Positions 27,018 to 35,298 of a stretch of DNA of 64,000 nucleotides are shown here, piece by piece (the first letter of the stretch is position 1; each line of letters starts with the position of its first letter). Made by a program: the position numbers and the translations under genes. The stretch lies in the NCBI GenBank assembly GCA_025055115.1, contig JANWYJ010000056.1:1-64000 (forward strand), in the 5' to 3' direction. Origin of the DNA: Gemmata sp. Lineage in GTDB: Bacteria; Planctomycetota; Planctomycetia; Gemmatales; Gemmataceae. The notes beneath the pieces are model-generated. The model worked only from the letters and a program-made list of their open reading frames with translations. It was not told the DNA's origin and did no database searches.

Positions 27018-28064
27018 ATGCGCACCCAACTGCTTGTGGCCACGCTCGTGGTGGCCGTGGCGGCCTCTGGCTCGGCGGCCGACCTGACCAAAGGAACCCC
27101 GGACATCAAGTCGATCAGTGCGATGACCTTCGGCCCCAACGGCCTGCTCTTTCTGGGCGACTCGGCCGGGGCCACAATCTTCGCCATCGACACCGGCGAT
27201 ACCAAGCCGGCTGGCAACAAGGAGCTGAACATCGAGAAGCTCGAAACGAAGATCAGTGACATCCTCGGTGGTGGGCCAGCCCGGATCACGGATATGAAAG
27301 TGAATCCGGCCTCGGGCAATGTGTTCATCAGTGTGGCCCGCGGCACGGGGGCCGGTGTCCCGGCGTTGGTGAAAGTGACGCGCGACGGCACCATCACCCC
27401 GGTTCTGCTCAAAGACATCCCCTTTGCCAGCGTCAAGATTCCCAACCCCGCCACAGGTGGGGCGAAAGGGCCGCCGGCAGTCATCACGCAGATGGCGTTT
27501 GTCGATGGCAAGCTCTTCGTCGCCGGACTGTCGAGTGAACAGTTCGCCAGCACCTTGCGCGTCATTCCCTTCCCGTTCAAAGAAGCCGACAAAGGCACCG
27601 GCATCGAAATCTTCCACGGCGCTCATGGCAAGCTGGAAACACACGCCCCCATCCGTACCTTCGTGCCCTACAAGATCGGGGATGAAGAACACATCATGGC
27701 CGCTTACACCTGCACCCCACTGGTGAAAATCCCCGTTCGCGAACTGAAGCCAGGGGCGAAAGTCAAAGGCATCACCATTGCCGAGCTGGGCAACCGCAAC
27801 AACCCCTTGGACATGATCCTTTACACCAAAGGTGGTAAAGACTACATCCTGATGGCCAATTCCGCCCGCGGCGTGATGAAGATCCCGACCACCGACTTTG
27901 CCAAAGCCGAACCCATCACCACACGCCCCAGCACCGAAACCGCCGGGGTGAAATACGAAACCATCAAAGAGCTGACCGATGTCATGCAGCTCGATAAGCT
28001 CGACGATGGCCACGCTCTGATCCTGCTGAAAAACGGCGACCTGAAGACGGTGCCGTTGCCGTAA
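27018..28064 (+). CDS. Secreted protein, probable beta-propeller
   Basis: A 348-residue protein with a signal peptide (MRTQLLVATLVVAVAASGSA, then ADLTKGTP). The body contains repeated strand-turn patterns, including SISAMTFGPNGLLFLGDSAG, ITDMKVNPASGNVFISVA, VITQMAFVDGKLFVAGL and ILYTKGGKDYILMANSARG, as expected for a propeller of the kind that binds ligands or partners outside the cytoplasm. No catalytic residues or CxxCH are seen. The family is not recognised. GAGGA precedes ATG 27018. A perfect 11-bp hairpin follows the stop by 14 bases. Confidence 0.75.
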   Translation: MRTQLLVATLVVAVAASGSAADLTKGTPDIKSISAMTFGPNGLLFLGDSAGATIFAIDTGDTKPAGNKELNIEKLETKISDILGGGPARITDMKVNPASGNVFISVARGTGAGVPALVKVTRDGTITPVLLKDIPFASVKIPNPATGGAKGPPAVITQMAFVDGKLFVAGLSSEQFASTLRVIPFPFKEADKGTGIEIFHGAHGKLETHAPIRTFVPYKIGDEEHIMAAYTCTPLVKIPVRELKPGAKVKGITIAELGNRNNPLDMILYTKGGKDYILMANSARGVMKIPTTDFAKAEPITTRPSTETAGVKYETIKELTDVMQLDKLDDGHALILLKNGDLKTVPLP

Positions 28065-28078
28065 ACCCTCCCACCGCC

Positions 28079-28114
28079 CGCGTCTTCCCCGGCCCGCCAC
28101 CCAGGGAAGACGCG
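28079..28114 (+). terminator. Perfect 11-bp hairpin after the propeller gene
   Basis: CGCGTCTTCCC at 28079-28089 pairs with GGGAAGACGCG at 28104-28114. It starts 14 bases after the stop at 28064, but no T-run follows, so it may act as an RNA 3'-end stabiliser or part of a Rho-dependent end. Confidence 0.5.
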
Positions 28115-28140
28115 CACCCTTGCACAAGGACACTGGAACG

Positions 28141-28260
28141 TTTGGTGTGTCTCCTCTTCCCCTGGCGGCCAACTGTAACTTTTGGTGTGTCCCCTCTTCC
28201 CTTAGCTGCACACTGCAGCTCCTGGTCTGTCCCCTCTTCCCCCGGCGGCAGCCAGGGGAA
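28141..28260. repeat. Three units of a 40-base tandem repeat
   Basis: Units start at 28141, 28181 and 28221, each with a TTGGTGTGTCCCCTCTTCCC-like first half and a more variable second half (GGCGGCCAACTG, TAGCTGCACACTG, GGCGGCAGCCAGG). Divergence increases along the array. It lies between convergent genes and encodes nothing recognisable. Confidence 0.85.
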
Positions 28261-28311
28261 GACATGCATAGGACCGCTGCCTGCAACGTGCCTGGCCGTG
28301 CTCCGTTTCCC

Positions 28312-29307
28312 TCACTTCTTCAAGTAACGGTCGATGAATTCATAGGCGCGTTGCCGGGCTTCCGCGGGGAAATCGTGCCCGGCATCGGGGTAGAGGGCCT
28401 GGAGTTTCTCCGGCACGCCGAGTTTCTTGTACACCGGCTCGGCTGCAGCCATCACATCGCGCACCCCACTGACATCGAAATTGTGGTCCTTTTCTGGAGC
28501 GACCGCCAGGAACGCACGCGGCGCAAAACTGATCACCACATCGGAAAAGTCAAAAGGCATCTTCTGGGGGTCGTTGTTGTACACGCTGGCAATGCGCGGC
28601 ATGTACCGGTCGCTGGTCCAGCCTTTGAGGTTCCCCTTGTAATACTTGGCGAAGCTACAGAAACCGCAACTGGAGACGATCACTTGCAAGCGCTCATCAA
28701 AGGCCGCGGTGAACATCGCGTTGTGCCCCCCCAGGGAGTGGCCAATGACACCAATCCGTTCACCATCCACCTCGGGAAGCGTTTGCAAGTAATCGACAGC
28801 GCGCATGTTGTTCCAAATCGCCTTCATGGTGCCGGACGCGTGATCGCCTCGTTGGAACGCGGCGGCAAAGTCGTACTTGTATTCGCCAAAACTGGGATAA
28901 TCTGGGGCCAAACACACATAACCGCGTTTCACCAGATGCAGAGCTTGCGCTTTGCTGTCTTGCTTGCCCAAACCGACCGGCTCATCCTTGCCAATGCTAA
29001 TCGTTTGATGCAAGCAGAGCATCGCGGGGGCTTTCGTTTGCGCTGTGGCTGTGTGGGGAATGAGCAGCCACGCGGGGACACGATCCCCCTTCTCTACCGC
29101 GAAGGTGACTTTGCGGCGAACGTAGCCCTCGAGTTTTTCTTCACTTTCCACCTTGGGATCGAGGGGTACGCGGCGGCGGGCGTCAGGCATTGGCCCCATC
29201 ACCAATTCCATTTTCTGGCGAATCGCTGCCCGATCGGGTGCGTCAGCCGCTGGTAACGGCACAACGCTCACAACGGCCATCCCGGCAACAAGAAACCATC
29301 GCGCCAT
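28312..29307 (-). CDS. Secreted alpha/beta hydrolase (acetyl xylan esterase / dienelactone hydrolase type)
   Basis: A 331-residue protein with a signal peptide (MARWFLVAGMAVVSVVPLPAA). The alpha/beta hydrolase triad can be read: Ser191 in IGHSLGGHN, an Asp near 274 in APEKDHN, and His311 in DAGHDFP. A Pro-Ala-Trp-Leu-Leu segment (VPAWLLIPHT) and LCLHQTI with an oxyanion-forming loop resemble the large secreted esterases that are common in planctomycetes. The probable role is ester hydrolysis on carbohydrate substrates in the periplasm, inferred from fold only. The ATG at 29307 gives the signal peptide; an in-frame extension upstream lacks one. A short duplication sits just upstream of the start. 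Confidence 0.85.
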   Translation of the reverse strand: MARWFLVAGMAVVSVVPLPAADAPDRAAIRQKMELVMGPMPDARRRVPLDPKVESEEKLEGYVRRKVTFAVEKGDRVPAWLLIPHTATAQTKAPAMLCLHQTISIGKDEPVGLGKQDSKAQALHLVKRGYVCLAPDYPSFGEYKYDFAAAFQRGDHASGTMKAIWNNMRAVDYLQTLPEVDGERIGVIGHSLGGHNAMFTAAFDERLQVIVSSCGFCSFAKYYKGNLKGWTSDRYMPRIASVYNNDPQKMPFDFSDVVISFAPRAFLAVAPEKDHNFDVSGVRDVMAAAEPVYKKLGVPEKLQALYPDAGHDFPAEARQRAYEFIDRYLKK

Positions 29308-29309
29308 GA

Positions 29310-29364
29310 TCGATGCTCCGCAAACCGAAAGAAAATGGTCGATGCTCCGCAAACCAAAAGAAAA
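29310..29364. repeat. 26-base direct repeat in the leader of the hydrolase gene
   Basis: Bases 29310-29335 and 29339-29364 match except for one base (offset 29). The unit begins TCGATGCTCCGCAAACC and lies immediately upstream of the hydrolase start codon (29307, minus strand), so the 5' untranslated leader is duplicated. Confidence 0.85.
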
Positions 29365-29449
29365 GTGGTGTTTCGCTGTTCTCCACTGGTTGGTCGGGCT
29401 GTTGGGCGTCGGTAGCAGGTCGTTTCTCCATGAGCTGGGTATTTTGGGG

Positions 29450-30319
29450 TCACGCATCCGGTGAACCAGTTAGCTCATCGTGCGGTTGAGCTTCTGGTGG
29501 GGCGAAATGCCGGTGGGCTTCGTCCGCCAGCGCGAACAGCAAATGCGGGTTCGGTACGCTGCCAATGTCGACGAGCGCCCACGGCAGCCACTTCCCGACT
29601 TGCTTGACGCTGAGTTTGCCCTGAGCGACGACGAGTTCTTTGACGTCGCGCCACGAGAGCCGTTTGCCGGCGTGTTCGAAGCCTTGGGGCGTGACGTCCA
29701 GTTCGCCAAAGCTGATGCGTTCTCCGGAGTGGAAGCGGGCCAGTAACCGTGGCCACAATTCGGCAAACGTTCGCTTTTGGACTTCCTCGGCCAGTCGCTC
29801 ATACTCACTCAGCGCCGGGCCAAAGTGGGCCTCTTCGCCGTCTGTGCGAACCACCGTCAGTCCGGCGTCACCCAGTTTGAACGTGGGACTATCGACGGCT
29901 AGCCAGCAGCTGTGTAATTCTCCGCGATCGTCCCGTTCGAGGTGCGGTCCTTCGGAGCGGTTCATCCGCACGCGGAGCTGATCGATGTCCGACCACGGGA
30001 AGGACAGCACCTCGCCCCGGCGCAGGCGCAACAACCCCGTAGGGTAGATCAACACATACAATCCGCGATGGCGATACATGTGCCACAACAACGAGATACC
30101 GGAGATTGGCGGCACAAACAGCAACAGAAGCTCCAAGTGGCCAATCGTGGCCGGGCCGCGCAGCCACCAGTAGTAGTTGGCGACGATCCCGTAGCCGATC
30201 AACAGCAGCCCCAAGGAGAGCTTCGCCAGAAAACGTTGACGGCTGATGCGAAAGAGCAACTCCGGTTCACCGAGTTCGGTTTGCGCGCGCTCCAAATGAT
30301 CGTCGCCGATCCGAGGCAT
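29450..30319 (-). CDS. Membrane protein with cytoplasmic domain, possibly DUF6585-like
   Basis: A 289-residue protein with two closely spaced transmembrane helices near residues 30-52 (AKLSLGLLLIGYGIVANYYW) and 63-90 (LELLLLFVPPISGISLLW). A C-terminal domain of ~190 residues follows. That domain has a strand pattern starting LYVLIYPTGLLRLRRGEVLSFPW and later FGELDVTPQGFEHAGKRLSWRDV, which resembles a pleckstrin-homology-like layout seen in proteins annotated DUF6585; I hold this assignment weakly. A role in membrane sensing or lipid binding is only a guess. ATG 30319 is the only plausible start. The gene is divergent from the DAHP synthase gene (168 bases apart). Confidence 0.7.
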   Translation of the reverse strand: MPRIGDDHLERAQTELGEPELLFRISRQRFLAKLSLGLLLIGYGIVANYYWWLRGPATIGHLELLLLFVPPISGISLLWHMYRHRGLYVLIYPTGLLRLRRGEVLSFPWSDIDQLRVRMNRSEGPHLERDDRGELHSCWLAVDSPTFKLGDAGLTVVRTDGEEAHFGPALSEYERLAEEVQKRTFAELWPRLLARFHSGERISFGELDVTPQGFEHAGKRLSWRDVKELVVAQGKLSVKQVGKWLPWALVDIGSVPNPHLLFALADEAHRHFAPPEAQPHDELTGSPDA

Positions 30320-30487
30320 GGGGTCGAATCCTCATCTCGAGAAGACCCTCGTATAATATCGCACAACAGAAGCGTTGAGGGGGGAATTCATTAACTGCCA
30401 GCGCGGTCATCATACTCCGACCGCGATACGATTGTCGGGAGCGAGATTCTCCCGGCTGCGGCACTTCAGGACCCCAATGGGTGGACA

Positions 30488-31591
30488 ATGCTTGTTGTGA
30501 TGCAATCCCGCGCCACGGAACAAGACATCCAGCGCGTGGTGGAAGTCATTAAATCGCAAGGGCTGGTTCCGCATGTGCTGCCCGGAGCGACACGAACGGC
30601 CATCGGCATGACCGGCAATACCGGAGCTGTCGATAAAGCCCTCTTCGAAGTTCTGCCAGGGGTCGAAGAGGCCATTCGCGTGACCAAACCGTACAAGCTC
30701 GCCAGTCGCGAAATGAAATGCGACGACACGGTCATTCACCTGGCCCAAGGTACTATCGGTCCGCAGACGTTCACCGTGATCGCTGGCCCCTGTTCGGTGG
30801 AAAGCGAAACCACCATGTTGCGTACCGCAGAATATCTGGTCAGCCGCGGGGTGAAGTTTCTGCGCGCCGGGGCTTTCAAGCCACGGACCAGCCCCTACAG
30901 CTTCCAAGGCATGGGGCTGGAGGGGCTGCGCATCCTGCAAAAGTGCCGCGAACGCACCGGTATTGGCATCGTCACCGAGCTGATGGATACGGAATATGCC
31001 GCTGCGGTGGAAGAAGCCGCCGACATCATTCAAATCGGCACGCGGAACATGCAGAACTTCTCACTGCTCAAACGGGTCGGGCAATGCCGCAAGCCGGTGC
31101 TGCTCAAACGTGGTATGAGTGCCACGCTCGAAGAATGGCTGATGGCCGCCGAGTATGTATTGGCCGGCGGCAACTACCATGTCATACTCTGCGAACGCGG
31201 CGTGCGCACCTTCTCGGACCACTCGCGCAATACCCTCGATCTGGGTGTCATTCCCCCGACCAAAGCGGTGTGCCACTTACCAGTGTTCGTCGATCCCAGC
31301 CACGGTACCGGCAAGCGCGCCTATGTTCCGGCCATGGCGCTAGCGGCTCTGGCCGCCGGGGCCGATGGCCTGCTCATCGAAGTTCACCCCGACCCCGATC
31401 GTGCCGCATCCGACAGTGCCCAGACGCTCGACTTCGCCACATTCGAGCAGCTTCTGCATCGTATCACCACCTTGGCCCCCGCCTTTGGCAAAACCATGAG
31501 CGGATTCGCAGAGAACTGCAACTCGAGCCCACCGCCGACACTGGCCCCTGTGCCTGACGCCGCGAATGGGGCAAGCCGCACAGGCCGCTAA
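30488..31591 (+). CDS. aroF: 3-deoxy-7-phosphoheptulonate synthase (type I-beta)
   Basis: The enzyme condenses phosphoenolpyruvate with erythrose-4-phosphate to start the shikimate pathway. The 367-residue protein begins with a ~75-residue ferredoxin-like regulatory domain ([19 protein letters not shown]), then the KDPGH/DAHP-type barrel: [53 protein letters not shown] and [10 protein letters not shown]. These match the AroF type I-beta class, which has this N-terminal extension for feedback control. ATG 30488 was chosen as the family start. Its stop overlaps the stop of the convergent hydrolase gene by 4 bases. Confidence 0.95.
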   Translation: MLVVMQSRATEQDIQRVVEVIKSQGLVPHVLPGATRTAIGMTGNTGAVDKALFEVLPGVEEAIRVTKPYKLASREMKCDDTVIHLAQGTIGPQTFTVIAGPCSVESETTMLRTAEYLVSRGVKFLRAGAFKPRTSPYSFQGMGLEGLRILQKCRERTGIGIVTELMDTEYAAAVEEAADIIQIGTRNMQNFSLLKRVGQCRKPVLLKRGMSATLEEWLMAAEYVLAGGNYHVILCERGVRTFSDHSRNTLDLGVIPPTKAVCHLPVFVDPSHGTGKRAYVPAMALAALAAGADGLLIEVHPDPDRAASDSAQTLDFATFEQLLHRITTLAPAFGKTMSGFAENCNSSPPPTLAPVPDAANGASRTGR

Positions 31592-32493
31592 TCCTGCAGA
31601 TACGCCTTGTAGAAAACGCTAACAGCATCGGCCAATTCCAACGCCGTGGTGCCGTATTGGTCTTTGGCGCGGAATTTGGAACCGAATTCCAGCTGAATCG
31701 CGTCGATGCCATAGTCGGTGTGGCTGCCGTAGGTTTGCACGATGTAGCCCCCAGCGAAGGCAGGCACTTCCTTGACTTTTTCGTTGGCCTGGCCCGCGGG
31801 TATCACCGGGTAACCGAGGTATTCCAACCGGCCCAAGATACTGTTGCGGCCACGAATTGCGGCAAGCCCTTCGCGCTCGTGGAGTCGCGTAACTGTCTTG
31901 AGGTTCTGCGTGCCACGACAGATGGCGTTGGGGTGAACCGCTTGGCCGTGGATATCCAACAGTATGCCGCGGCCGAACTGCTTTTTGACCGCGCGGCAGG
32001 CTGCGGCGAGGGAATCGTGGTAGAAGTCGTAGTAGGGTTGGGCGTTAGCGTGTTCGTAGCCTTCTTCACGAGCGCGGTTGACATCGAGGTATTTCCGCTC
32101 GAAGCGGGCAATCACCGCCCAGACCTGGCCTTTCAGGAGCTTCTCCAATTCCACGAGGAATCGTTCCGCTAGTTCGGCAGTGTTCTCATCGCGGACAGTG
32201 TGGAAGTTGTTGATGCCTTTGCCAAGTCGTTCGGGCACATCGGGTACCTTTTTCCGGCCACCATGAGGGACCGAAATGATGATCGGCAGATTCCCTTTTT
32301 GCACCGTAACGAAGTCGGCGATACGGTGGGTGGTGTTGTCGTTGGCCGTGGCCACCGGGGCCGTGACGCCCGCTGTGGTGGGCAGCGATCGCGCGCGAAT
32401 GGTGGGGCTGGTGTCGGGTGCAGCCGCCAAAGCCGCGACACCCAACACAACAAACCCCAGCACAACGAGGCGGGCTTGCGACCAAGGCCTCAT
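31588..32493 (-). CDS. Secreted N-formylglutamate amidohydrolase-like protein
   Basis: A 301-residue protein with a signal peptide or N-terminal anchor (ARLVVLGFVVLGVAALAAAP). The metal-dependent amidohydrolase fold of the N-formylglutamate amidohydrolase family is suggested by IIISVPHGGRKKVP, VRDENTAELAERF, a central GILLDIHGQAVHPNA and C-terminal IDAIQLEFGSKFRA. The His, Asp/Glu and Arg residues expected for zinc and carboxylate binding are present. Export argues against a role in histidine breakdown; a peptidase or amidase acting outside is more likely. ATG 32493 gives the signal sequence. Its 3' end overlaps aroF by 4 bases, tail to tail. Confidence 0.8.
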   Translation of the reverse strand: MRPWSQARLVVLGFVVLGVAALAAAPDTSPTIRARSLPTTAGVTAPVATANDNTTHRIADFVTVQKGNLPIIISVPHGGRKKVPDVPERLGKGINNFHTVRDENTAELAERFLVELEKLLKGQVWAVIARFERKYLDVNRAREEGYEHANAQPYYDFYHDSLAAACRAVKKQFGRGILLDIHGQAVHPNAICRGTQNLKTVTRLHEREGLAAIRGRNSILGRLEYLGYPVIPAGQANEKVKEVPAFAGGYIVQTYGSHTDYGIDAIQLEFGSKFRAKDQYGTTALELADAVSVFYKAYLQD

Positions 32494-32561
32494 GGTTGGC
32501 ACTCCCAACGATGATGCGTGTGGCGTGAATGCCGCGATCGTGTTCGACTGTGTCAACCCCA

Positions 32562-33869
32562 TCAGACGAGCAGTTCGCGGCAGTCGGCGATGGAACCCGC
32601 CAGGGCGCTGGCCGCAACCGTCAGCGGGCTAGCGAGGTAGACTTTCGCTTCTTTATGCCCCATCCGCCCCGGGAAGTTCCGGTTGGTGGTGCTGATGCAA
32701 CTGATCGGGGCATTCAGCCGGCCGAAGGTGTCGCTAGGGCCACCCAGGCATGCGGCACAGCTGGCATCGCCGATTTTGGCTCCAGCAGCCAGGAAGATTT
32801 CTCGCAAGGTTTGGCCGCCGATTTTCTCGGTATCCAGTCCACGGGCGACTTCAGTTGTCGCGGGCACCACGAACGTGTCGATTTTGACACTCTTGCCCCT
32901 GAGGAGTTCCGCGGCGGCTTTGAAGTCGGTCAGTTTGCCACCGGTGCAACTGCCAATATAAGCGCGATCGAGCTTGGTTCCTTTCACTTCACTGACGAAG
33001 GCTTTGTTATCCGGCGAGTGGGGTTTGGCGATCACCGGTTCTAGTTTGGTCACGTCGTATACTTTCTCGAAGATGAATTTGGCGCCAGGATCGGTCGTGA
33101 CCACGGTATACGGTTTGTTGCCCGCGTTGCGTTGGTTCACATAGTCGAGCGTGACTTGATCGGCGGCGATGATGCCGTTTTTGCCGCCGGCTTCGATGGC
33201 CATGTTGCAGAGCGTCATCCGCTCTTCGATATTGAGGGCAAAAACACCGTCGCCGTCGAATTCCATGGCTCGGTAGGTTGCCCCATCGACGCCAATATCG
33301 CCAATGACCGCCAGAATCAAATCTTTGGCCATCAGATACGGCGGTAATTGGCCGTGGAAGATGAAACGCATCGTGGGCGGAACTTTCAGCCACAGTTTGC
33401 CAGTGCCCAGCACAAAGCCCGCATCGGTATTGCCTATGCCGGTTGCGAATTCACCAAAGGCGCCCGCGGTGCAGGTGTGGCTGTCGGTCCCCAAGAGCAC
33501 TTCGCCAGGGCGGGTATGGCCCTCTTCGGGCAACGCGATATGGCAGACGCCCTTATATTTCTCGGTACCCACATCGTAGAAGTACTTGATATTTTGCTCT
33601 TTGGCGAATGCGCGCAGGATATCGACGTTGCGATTGGCCATCGCATCTTTGGTGAAGATGTAGTGATCGGGAATGATCACGACTTTTTCCGGGTCCCAGA
33701 CTTTGGCTTGGGGTCCGAACTCCTTTTTGAACACGCCGAAGGTGCCAGGGCCACAGACATCGTGCGTCATGAGGACATCGACGTTCACCCATACGTTCTC
33801 ACCGGGGGTAACGGAACTTTTGCCAGCCGCACGGGCGAGAATTTTTTCGGTCATCGTCATCGCGGGCAT
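32562..33869 (-). CDS. leuC: 3-isopropylmalate dehydratase large subunit (LeuC / homoaconitase type)
   Basis: A 435-residue aconitase-superfamily large subunit. The 4Fe-4S ligands are visible as Cys308 in IGSCTGG and Cys371/Cys374 in CAACLGG, and DSHTCTAG lies near residue 129. The short length matches the bacterial/archaeal LeuC type that works with a separate small subunit (LeuD). It catalyses the isopropylmalate isomerisation in leucine synthesis; homoaconitase or a methyl-citrate-type activity cannot be excluded. No leuD is in the window, so the small subunit must be elsewhere. GGGAG 8 bases upstream of ATG 33869 supports the start. Confidence 0.9.
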   Translation of the reverse strand: MPAMTMTEKILARAAGKSSVTPGENVWVNVDVLMTHDVCGPGTFGVFKKEFGPQAKVWDPEKVVIIPDHYIFTKDAMANRNVDILRAFAKEQNIKYFYDVGTEKYKGVCHIALPEEGHTRPGEVLLGTDSHTCTAGAFGEFATGIGNTDAGFVLGTGKLWLKVPPTMRFIFHGQLPPYLMAKDLILAVIGDIGVDGATYRAMEFDGDGVFALNIEERMTLCNMAIEAGGKNGIIAADQVTLDYVNQRNAGNKPYTVVTTDPGAKFIFEKVYDVTKLEPVIAKPHSPDNKAFVSEVKGTKLDRAYIGSCTGGKLTDFKAAAELLRGKSVKIDTFVVPATTEVARGLDTEKIGGQTLREIFLAAGAKIGDASCAACLGGPSDTFGRLNAPISCISTTNRNFPGRMGHKEAKVYLASPLTVAASALAGSIADCRELLV

Positions 33870-33978
33870 CGCGGTTGCTCCCTGACTGATTGGCCAAGAT
33901 GGTTCCCTTTGAGCGTATTGTAATCCACCTTCATCGCCGCGGCGCTGCGATACAATAGGGCTTCTGCGGAGAATGACG

Positions 33979-35085
33979 ATGCAACACCCCGCAATGACGC
34001 CGCCGCTACTGACGGCCGATCTGCCTGGCGTGGGCGGGCAGATTCGCGTTCAAATCGACGATTTCGAGGTCGAAGAAGTCCCATCGTATGAACCCTGCGG
34101 CACAGGCGACCATCTCTTTTTGTGGATCGAGAAACGCGGGATGGCTCCCGAATTCTTCACGCGCACGCTGGCGCAGCGGCTGGGTACACACCCGGGCAAC
34201 ATCGGCACCGCCGGCCTCAAAGACCGCTACGCCGTTACGCGACAGTGGGTTTCGGTACCCAAAGCCTGCGCGCCGCGCGTGGCTCAGTTGGATGGCGACG
34301 GCCTGCGTGTTCTCCAAACCGCCTGGCATACAAACAAGCTGAAAACCGGCCACCTGCGTGGCAATCGCTTCCGCATTCTCATCCGCCAGGCCAACCGCGC
34401 CGTGGATGTGAACGCGATTCTGCAGCGCATTCGCACGCAGGGATTGCCAAACTTTTATGGCCCGCAGCGGTTCGGTCGTGCGGGCAGCACTGTCGAACTG
34501 GGTTGGCAGTGCCTGACCGGCCACACCCCCCAACGGATTCGTCCTTTTCTTTTCCGCTTGGCACTGTCGGCGGTGCAATCGTTGCTGTTCAACGATTACC
34601 TGATGCGTCGGCTGCGCGACGGCTTATTCCGCACCGTGGTGGCGGGCGATGTCATGGCCAAGTGGCCGCACGGCGGGCTATTTGTCGCCCGGGATGTGGC
34701 TGTGGAACAACAGCGCCTGGACGCGCGGCAGACCGTCACCACTGGCCCGATGTTCGGCAGCAAGACCTTCCCCGCAGAAAGTGTCGCGGCCGAACGCGAA
34801 GCTGCAGTTTTACGCGACCATCAGCTGGAACCGGCGATTTTTCAACGCTTCGGCAAGTTGATGATGGGAACACGCCGCCCCAATCTCATCTATATCGACG
34901 ATCTGTCTGCGCAATGGCAACCCGAGGGCTTGCGGCTCAGCTTTACGCTGCCGGCGGGCAGTTACGCCACGGTGTTATTGGCCGAAGTGATGAAAACCAG
35001 CTTGGCGGATACCGAAGGTATGGGTACCAGCTTGGCGGATACCGAAGGTATGGGTATCGAAGGTCCGGATTCAGACCCTGGTTAA
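33979..35085 (+). CDS. truD: tRNA pseudouridine(13) synthase TruD
   Basis: A 368-residue TruD, which makes pseudouridine at position 13 of tRNA. The catalytic Asp is in GTAGLKDRYAV (residue 82), and the NFYGPQRFG signature near residue 155 is typical. The C-terminal part includes LSFTLPAGSYATVLLAEVMK, the normal end of the family, after which a 10-residue unit TSLADTEGMG occurs twice in tandem followed by IEGPDSDPG. GGAG 7 bases before ATG 33979 supports this start; ATG 33973 is the alternative. Divergent from leuC by ~110 bases. Confidence 0.93.
   Translation: MQHPAMTPPLLTADLPGVGGQIRVQIDDFEVEEVPSYEPCGTGDHLFLWIEKRGMAPEFFTRTLAQRLGTHPGNIGTAGLKDRYAVTRQWVSVPKACAPRVAQLDGDGLRVLQTAWHTNKLKTGHLRGNRFRILIRQANRAVDVNAILQRIRTQGLPNFYGPQRFGRAGSTVELGWQCLTGHTPQRIRPFLFRLALSAVQSLLFNDYLMRRLRDGLFRTVVAGDVMAKWPHGGLFVARDVAVEQQRLDARQTVTTGPMFGSKTFPAESVAAEREAAVLRDHQLEPAIFQRFGKLMMGTRRPNLIYIDDLSAQWQPEGLRLSFTLPAGSYATVLLAEVMKTSLADTEGMGTSLADTEGMGIEGPDSDPG
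34996..35055. repeat. In-frame 30-base tandem duplication at the truD end
   Basis: Bases 34996-35025 and 35026-35055 are identical, adding a second copy of ten codons just before the stop. Because the unit is a multiple of three, the reading frame is kept. It is the one intragenic member of the short duplications in this window. Confidence 0.95.
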
Positions 35086-35104
35086 GACCACCGACCGGTC
35101 GCAG

Positions 35105-35132
35105 GTAGAAGTGAAAAGAATTTCACCTCTAC
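35105..35132 (+). terminator. Hairpin after truD
   Basis: GTAGAAGTGAAA (35105-35116) and TTTCACCTCTAC (35121-35132) pair with one mismatch around a 4-base loop, 20 bases past the truD stop. The T-run at 35149-35154 is 17 bases away, so termination strength is uncertain. The 35086-35298 gap is unusually A/T-rich and should contain the promoter of the kinase gene that follows. Confidence 0.5.
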
Positions 35133-35298
35133 GAAGATTGTGCGCAATTTTTTGGTAAAAGCAAATTTTCTGAGGAATTTTTTCTACCGTCAGAAGCGAC
35201 GATAGGTTCGTGGCGTTCATTTTTTTGGCACCGGTATGGTTCGCGTTCTAAAGTTGACTCAATAGCTTTTTCCCCATCGGAACGCCGGTTCACCGCTC

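Noticed and set aside
28141-28260. CRISPR-like array of 40-base period
   Set aside because: Only three units; the whole period is repeat-derived rather than repeat plus unique spacer, and divergence grows along the array.
26916-28286. 456-codon minus-strand frame opposite the propeller-like gene
   Set aside because: The plus-strand gene has a signal peptide, ribosome binding site and downstream hairpin; the minus product is Gly/His-rich noise.
28120-29256. 378-codon plus-strand frame opposite the alpha/beta hydrolase
   Set aside because: The hydrolase has a full catalytic triad and signal peptide; the plus frame begins inside the 40-base tandem repeats.
30300-30330. tRNA T-loop-like GGTCGAATCC
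   Set aside because: No acceptor or anticodon stem can be folded around it; it is in the leader of the 29450-30319 gene.
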